Assembly (NCBI RefSeq): GCF_018130385.1
Contig: NZ_JAFCLU010000015.1
Span: forward strand, 1-64,000
DNA: 64,000 bases
Source: Bradyrhizobium sp. AUGA SZCCT0283
Lineage (GTDB): Bacteria; Pseudomonadota; Alphaproteobacteria; Rhizobiales; Xanthobacteraceae
Direction of reading: 5' to 3'
The translations under genes and the position numbers were made by a program. Below are positions 59,532-64,000 of the stretch, piece after piece. Every line of letters begins with the position of its first letter. The first letter of the stretch is position 1. The notes beneath the pieces were generated by a model that saw only the letters and a program-made list of their open reading frames with translations, was not told the origin of the DNA and made no database searches.

Positions 59532-60779
59532 ATGCCCATCCGCCATCGCTCCGCCCTTGCCGCAGCCCTCTGGCTGTTGGCAACGGCCGTTCCCGCCCTT
59601 GCCGACGACATCATGTTGCCGCGCGAGCCGCAGATCGGGCCGCGGCCGTTTTATCTGGTCGACAAGATGAAGGACGGGCCGCTGAAGCAACAGCTCAGCC
59701 AATGCACCGGGCCGTTTCGCAAGACCGACTTTTCCATTGGCCATCGCGGCGCGGCACTCGAATTCCCCGAACATACCCGCGAATCCTATGTGGCGGCCGC
59801 CCGCATGGGCGCCGGCATCATCGAATGCGACGTGACCTTTACCAAAGACCGCGAACTGGTCTGCCGGCACTCGCAATGCGACCTGCACACCACGACCAAC
59901 ATTTTGACGGTGCCGGAGCTTGCCGCAAAATGCTCGCAGGCCTTCAGCCCCGCCGACCCGGCAACCGGCAAGAAGGCGTCGGCAAAATGCTGCACCAGCG
60001 ATATTACGCTCGCCGAATTCCGGCGGCTTTCCGCCAAGATGGATGGCTTCAATGCCGATGCGAAGACGCCGGAAGAATACCAGAACGGCACGCCGCGCTG
60101 GCGCACCGATCTCTATGCCAATTCCGGCACGCTGATGACGCATGACGAGAGCATCGCGCTGATCAAGAGCCTGGGCGCCAAATTCACGCCGGAGCTGAAG
60201 GCGCCCGAAGTCGCGATGCCGTTCGGCGGCGACTACAGCCAGGAGAAATACGCTTCGCAAATGCTGGACGCCTACAAGAAAGCCGGCATTCCCCCGGGCG
60301 ATGTGTTCGCCCAGAGTTTCAATCTCGCCGACGTCCTCTATTGGGTGAAGACCGAGCCGGAGTTTGCCAGGCAGGCGGTCTATCTCGAAGAGCGCTACGA
60401 GAAGCAGGGTCTCGATCCCGGCAAGCCCGAAACCTGGAAACCTTCGATGGCAGAATTGAAGGCGCAAGGCATAGCCATCCTCGGACCGCCGATCTGGACC
60501 ATGCTGACGCTGAACGACAAGCGCGAGATCGTGCCGTCCGAATACGCCAAGGCCGCGAAGGCCGCCGGCCTCGACCTGATCGGCTGGTCGCTGGAGCGCG
60601 ACGGCCCGCTGCACAAGGGCGGCGGCTTCTATCACAAATCGATCAAATCAGCGGTTGATCGCGACGGCGATACGCTGACGGTGCTGGACGTGCTCGCCAA
60701 ACAGGTTGGCGTGCGCGGCATGTTCTCGGACTGGCCGGCGACGACGACGTTTTATGCGAGCTGCACGGGGATGAAGTGA
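59532..60779 (+). CDS. Glycerophosphodiester phosphodiesterase, exported
   Basis: The 415-residue enzyme releases glycerol 3-phosphate from glycerophosphodiesters. A signal peptide (SALAAALWLLATAVPALADD) is followed by the GDPD domain: FSIGHRGAALEFPEHTRESY (HR and E-x-T-x-x-S active-site loop), IIECDVTFTKDRELVCRHSQ (metal-binding E-x-D and acid-base His), ELKAPE and GLDLIGWSLERDGP. Location is the periplasm. The ATG at 59532 with GAGGTGCC begins the signal peptide. It supplies phosphate and glycerol from lipid turnover. Confidence 0.93.
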   Translation: MPIRHRSALAAALWLLATAVPALADDIMLPREPQIGPRPFYLVDKMKDGPLKQQLSQCTGPFRKTDFSIGHRGAALEFPEHTRESYVAAARMGAGIIECDVTFTKDRELVCRHSQCDLHTTTNILTVPELAAKCSQAFSPADPATGKKASAKCCTSDITLAEFRRLSAKMDGFNADAKTPEEYQNGTPRWRTDLYANSGTLMTHDESIALIKSLGAKFTPELKAPEVAMPFGGDYSQEKYASQMLDAYKKAGIPPGDVFAQSFNLADVLYWVKTEPEFARQAVYLEERYEKQGLDPGKPETWKPSMAELKAQGIAILGPPIWTMLTLNDKREIVPSEYAKAAKAAGLDLIGWSLERDGPLHKGGGFYHKSIKSAVDRDGDTLTVLDVLAKQVGVRGMFSDWPATTTFYASCTGMK

Positions 60780-60809
60780 GGGGCTTCGCAGGCAGACGGA
60801 AGCAGGATC

Positions 60810-61430
60810 TCAGTTCTCACGCAGTTTGCGTGCGGCTTGGGCTGCAGGTCTGCTGACGCTCGAAGCCAGCCAAACGTCCAATTTTGGGTAGGCCGTCAAG
60901 TCCAGCTTCAACCGCGTGAGAACATAGAGCACACACGCAACCATAAAGTCGGCCATGTCCCACTGTTCGCCGCCGAAGAACGCGGTTTTCACGAGTTGCT
61001 GCTCAAGAATGGCAAGCTTGGTCCGCAGCGTGCGTTCAGCCTCATCAGCCAGGCTCGCGCTCCGCTGCTCCGGCGGAAAGTAGACCCGGTTCCGAAACAG
61101 CGTGATCATGGCCGGTTCAATGTCGTTCGCGACAAAGAACGTCCATTGGAGAACTCGGCCCCGGCCTTGCGGGGTCGATGGGTAGAGCGAGTTCTTATAC
61201 TTCTCCGCGAGGTAGAGGTTGATCGCTGCCGATTCCCACATCACGAATCCATCGTCGTCAATACTCGGCACGCGCCCATTTGGATTGAGCGCGATGTACC
61301 AGGATTCCTTGCATTGAGCATTCGGCGGATCGAACGTTACCGGAATATGTTCGTAAGGAATTCCGAGCTCGTTTGCCAGCCAGATCACTCGAAACGCGCG
61401 GGAGTGAGGCGCTCCATAGATCCTGAGCAT
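60810..61430 (-). CDS. Glutathione S-transferase family protein
   Basis: The 206-residue protein has an N-terminal thioredoxin-like domain with MLRIYGAPHSRAFRVIWLAN, NPNGRVPSIDDDGFVMWESAAI (cis-Pro and the glutathione-binding Glu-Ser), and a helical C-terminal domain with EQWDMADFMVACVLYVLTRL. A Ser in PHSRAF is the likely thiol-activating residue. The start ATG at 61430 with GGGGGAAG is used. Substrate unknown. Confidence 0.93.
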   Translation of the reverse strand: MLRIYGAPHSRAFRVIWLANELGIPYEHIPVTFDPPNAQCKESWYIALNPNGRVPSIDDDGFVMWESAAINLYLAEKYKNSLYPSTPQGRGRVLQWTFFVANDIEPAMITLFRNRVYFPPEQRSASLADEAERTLRTKLAILEQQLVKTAFFGGEQWDMADFMVACVLYVLTRLKLDLTAYPKLDVWLASSVSRPAAQAARKLREN

Positions 61431-61583
61431 AACTTCCCCCTGTGGCCGCTGTGTTCTGGGCTTCAAGCCAACGATGGACATTGCCGCGCCCCGTCAAACG
61501 CAACCGCACGCTCCCCTCACTCCGCACCCGAAGTCCAAATTTCCAGGTTTGCCTGGCACGTCGCGCGGCGTCGGCTGAGTGTA

Positions 61584-62099
61584 TCAGTTGGTTCTTGCCA
61601 GCTTGTACGTGCCCTTCTTGTGGCCAACGACCTGACTAATCCCTTCGAAATTGCTCTTTAGCGGCTCGACGGTAATGACGAGTTCGGCCTGGAGGCCTTC
61701 GAATTTTCCGGTCCCGCCAATTATCTTGCACTTGTTGGGTTGCCCCGGCAGGAAATCGCATTGCTCGAATGTTTGATCGCCATCCTTATCGACATAAGTA
61801 CAGAACCCGTGGAGTTCGGCGGTCTTCGCCGACGCATCTCTGAGCCGGCTAAACTGGCAGCGCCCACCCATGTTATTGAGCACTGGATTTCCCTCGTCGT
61901 TCGTTGCCGTCATGGCCTGGTTCAGCAGGTCGAACTCTCTACCGCCGCCAACCGGCATCGGCTTGGGAGGCGGGATTGGCGTCGCAGTAAATGTGACGGA
62001 GACCGGTCCTTCCGGCGGCACGCTCTGAGCCTGAACACTGGTAGCCGTCAGAAGGAAAACGATCGAAGACAATCCGACAAGTGTGTGAGAAATTGCCAT
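61584..62099 (-). CDS. Exported hypothetical protein, 171 residues
   Basis: A signal peptide (MAISHTLVGLSSIVFLLTAT then SVQAQ) precedes a mature domain with four Cys and a late CKIIGGTGKFEGLQAELVIT segment. That GGTGKFEG pattern recalls beta-barrel proteins of the allene-oxide-cyclase-like type, but I cannot confirm it. The ATG at 62099 with AGGAGAGAGCG gives a good start. Function unknown. Confidence 0.7.
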   Translation of the reverse strand: MAISHTLVGLSSIVFLLTATSVQAQSVPPEGPVSVTFTATPIPPPKPMPVGGGREFDLLNQAMTATNDEGNPVLNNMGGRCQFSRLRDASAKTAELHGFCTYVDKDGDQTFEQCDFLPGQPNKCKIIGGTGKFEGLQAELVITVEPLKSNFEGISQVVGHKKGTYKLARTN

Positions 62100-62326
62100 C
62101 GCTCTCTCCTTTGATTGCGCAGAGAACCAATTGCAACCGAGCAAGCTATGCCTCGCGGAACACGTGAGCAAGGACAAAGACTTTCAGCATTGATCAACAA
62201 GTGTTGCAGCGCGGCTGCCCAGCTCAAGAAGCGCCAGAAGAGCTAGCCATTTCGTCAGCCGGCCCGAAATTCTCCGGCGAACATAGCTTCGGCTTTGGCC
62301 GCGCGTGCCTACACGAGGCGCGCATG

Positions 62327-62737
62327 TCAAATCAATTTCATTGGTGCATCACCAACCACCCGGAGATCGATCCTGCTGATCAGATCCGAACGGAGCGCCT
62401 CGGCGGCGCTGATGGCGTCCGTCGTCTGCCGCAACGTACTGACGTTCGATCCGAGCGACACGATGCCGCCCAGCACCGCGGCGATCGACCCGAGGGCGGC
62501 GACCTGACTGGAGCCGAACAGGCCGAGCAGCATGACCAGCAGCAATGCGACGCCGCCGACGATGGCCGCCTTGGAAACCAGAATGACCTTCCGGCATCGC
62601 TCCGAGACTTCGGCAAGCTCCTCGAGCCGCTCCTCGATGAGTGAAATCTCGTCGCTCGGGTCGTCTTCAGCCGTCAGATTCAAGATCGAGCACCAATGGG
62701 TCAGTTTCGCAAGATGGGTTAGCGCAGTGTAACCCAC
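62327..62737 (-). CDS. Hypothetical membrane protein with an N-terminal coiled region
   Basis: The protein has an acidic helix (DEISLIEERLEELAEVSERC), two close membrane helices (KAAIVGGVALLLVMLLGLFG and VAALGSIAAVLGGIVSLG), and a helical tail. The first 18 codons of the longest frame read into a hairpin repeat at 62730-62773, so the true start is probably TTG at 62683 or nearby. I recognise no family; it may be a lineage-specific inner-membrane protein. Confidence 0.55.
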   Translation of the reverse strand: MGYTALTHLAKLTHWCSILNLTAEDDPSDEISLIEERLEELAEVSERCRKVILVSKAAIVGGVALLLVMLLGLFGSSQVAALGSIAAVLGGIVSLGSNVSTLRQTTDAISAAEALRSDLISRIDLRVVGDAPMKLI

Positions 62738-62773
62738 CGGAGTCTCGACCCGCGAGGGCCTGGCGGTGGGTTA
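62730..62773. repeat. Short inverted repeat (family G)
   Basis: TAACCCACC at 62730-62738 pairs with GGTGGGTTA at 62765-62773. The surrounding sequence resembles multi-copy intergenic elements of this group. Confidence 0.6.
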
Positions 62774-62884
62774 TGCGGAGTTTATCATCGGGCGCGCATT
62801 CGCGCGACCCGTTGGCTAACGCACTCTGTACTGCGCAACGCCAGTCATCTGGGCGTTTCCACCTCTCCTCAAGCAGGCTGGCTC

Positions 62885-63622
62885 CTAATTTCGTGAACGC
62901 GTGAAGGGCACAAAGCGCACGAGAGCGACGGCGCGCGTCGTCGTCTTGTCAGGGGCGATTTTTTCCACGACCGTGAGCTGCTGCGTGGTGTAAGCGGACC
63001 CCACCGGCATGACGAGCCGGCCACCCACTTTGAGCTGCTCAATCAGCGGCGGCGGTACCTCCCCGAGCGCGGCGGTCACGACGATGGCGTCAAAAGGACC
63101 GCATTCGGGCCAGCCAGCATAGCCGTCGCCCAGCCTGACGCTCACATTGTCATACGCGAGGTCTCTGAGTGCTTTCGCGGCAGTCTCGGCCAAGGCCGGA
63201 ATAATCTCGATGGTGCAGACCTTCCGCGCCAGGTGCGCAAGGATGGCGGCCTGATAGCCCGAACCCGTGCCGACTTCGAGCACGACATGATCGGGCGCGA
63301 CCCCGGCCAACTCTGTCATCAAGGCCACGATGAACGGCTGCGATATGGTCTGGCCGCGGCCGATCGAAACCGGCATGTCCGCATATGCGATGGAGCAAGA
63401 CCGCTCAGGGATGAACAGATGGCGTTTCGTTCGCCCCATGGCCTCAAGAACTCTCTCCGAGATGCCCTGCTGTCCCACAACACCGGCGCCGGAACGGGCG
63501 TAGGCCCTGATGGTTTCGACCATGGCGGCGCGCTCGCCGGCGCATTCAGCATCCTGTGCGGCGGCTTCCCGCGCGAAGGTAACCATGGACAGCACGAGTG
63601 GCAGCAAGATCTTCATGACCAT
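62885..63622 (-). CDS. pcm: Protein-L-isoaspartate O-methyltransferase, exported form
   Basis: The 245-residue enzyme methylates isoaspartyl residues in damaged proteins using SAM. Seen: RHLFIPERSCSIAYADMPVS, the IGRGQTISQPFIVALMTEL segment that defines the family, VLEVGTGSGYQAAILA (SAM loop) and FDAIVVTAALGEVPPPLIEQ. Unusually it starts with a hydrophobic stretch (MKILLPLVLSMVTFAREAAA then QDAE), a likely signal peptide, which would place it in the periplasm. Start codons at 63622 and 63616 are both possible. Confidence 0.9.
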   Translation of the reverse strand: MVMKILLPLVLSMVTFAREAAAQDAECAGERAAMVETIRAYARSGAGVVGQQGISERVLEAMGRTKRHLFIPERSCSIAYADMPVSIGRGQTISQPFIVALMTELAGVAPDHVVLEVGTGSGYQAAILAHLARKVCTIEIIPALAETAAKALRDLAYDNVSVRLGDGYAGWPECGPFDAIVVTAALGEVPPPLIEQLKVGGRLVMPVGSAYTTQQLTVVEKIAPDKTTTRAVALVRFVPFTRSRN

Positions 63623-63812
63623 GCGCTCGGCTATAAAAAATCGAAAGCATCGTCCGCTATGCCGGATGGAAGTATACGATGCTATCACCTCGATGGAACA
63701 GGTTGTCTAGTTAACTTGGGCAGAGTGGACATGCTCTGCCCTCTTCCAAGTGCCGGTTTGTCCCCTCTCCCCGCAAGAAAGTGAACACAGCCATCGGGGG
63801 ACGGCGGTGCTT

Positions 63813-64000
63813 ATGAAAACTACTGTTGTCGGGGCTGCAACTGCACTGGCGCACGCGCTTGCGCCCTGGCTTGCGTCGGCGGAAGCGTTGACACGGGCTT
63901 ACGTGCAGGATTGGCAACCGGCCGCGGCGGATTGGCTGATGTCGCCCTTGATGCCGCCGTTGATGTCGCCGCAGATGTCGCCGCAGATGTCCTGGGCCGC
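63813..64000 (+). CDS. Exported protein with Met-Ser-Pro repeats, cut by the window end
   Basis: The frame begins with a signal-like MKTTVVGAATALAHALAPWL and continues into DWLMSPLMPPLMSPQMSPQM, a repeated M-S/P-P-x unit, and is still open at the last base. The repeat may continue beyond the window. No family recognised; ATG at 63813 is weakly supported by GGCGGTG upstream. Confidence 0.45.
   Translation, partial: MKTTVVGAATALAHALAPWLASAEALTRAYVQDWQPAAADWLMSPLMPPLMSPQMSPQMSWA

Overview
The window looks like a chromosomal stretch of a Bradyrhizobium-type alphaproteobacterium (Bradyrhizobium/Rhodopseudomonas group). This rests on high GC, the protein families present (host-attachment family protein, GrlR-like protein, GCG-type small secreted protein, fused indolepyruvate ferredoxin oxidoreductase) and several families of short palindromic intergenic repeats. 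No rRNA, tRNA or CRISPR array was seen.

Region 1 (about 0-26 kb) is a dense stress island. It holds three universal-stress proteins, a YbhB-type protein, RtcB RNA ligase with archease, a 2'-5' RNA ligase/cyclic phosphodiesterase (ThpR), a CapA-type protein, a flavodoxin, alanine dehydrogenase, two Lon-type proteases, two DUF2267 proteins, a complete DNA topoisomerase VI (B and A subunits), glucokinase, DUF3775 and ChaB proteins, a coupled alpha/beta hydrolase and phosphoribosyltransferase, PRPP synthetase, two Hsp20s, a stand-alone GroEL and a host-attachment (baeRF-like) protein. What unifies it is regulatory. Ten exact copies of the FNR/FixK palindrome TTGA-N6-TCAA and three near copies lie in the gaps between these genes. 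For most, the box centre is about 55-66 bases from the next start codon, as expected for an activator bound near -41.5. I read the island as a low-oxygen survival regulon, similar in content to the mycobacterial dormancy (DosR) regulon. This is the main discovery candidate.

Region 2 (26-40 kb) carries lon, fabA, several small secreted or membrane proteins of unknown role, a lipoprotein-like alpha/beta hydrolase, a VOC protein, a GrlR-like protein, a cupin and a large PAS histidine kinase. It also has decay: an oxalate decarboxylase pseudogene, AraC and NTF2-like gene remnants, and very small membrane ORFs.

Region 3 (40-54 kb) is metabolic: a DMT exporter, a Nudix hydrolase, a probable acyl-CoA degradation cluster (DHDPS-like lyase, SDR, MaoC hydratase, DUF35 protein, SCP-x thiolase), an ISAzo13-type insertion sequence among repeats, the fused indolepyruvate:ferredoxin oxidoreductase, and a tri-haem cytochrome c.

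Region 4 (54-64 kb) is a run of mostly single genes: TRIC-type channel, PEP-mutase/ICL family enzyme, NIPSNAP protein, ArsR regulator, glycerophosphodiester phosphodiesterase, glutathione transferase, exported isoaspartyl methyltransferase and several small secreted proteins, with two clear rho-independent terminators. All assignments come from reading the sequence; no database search was run.
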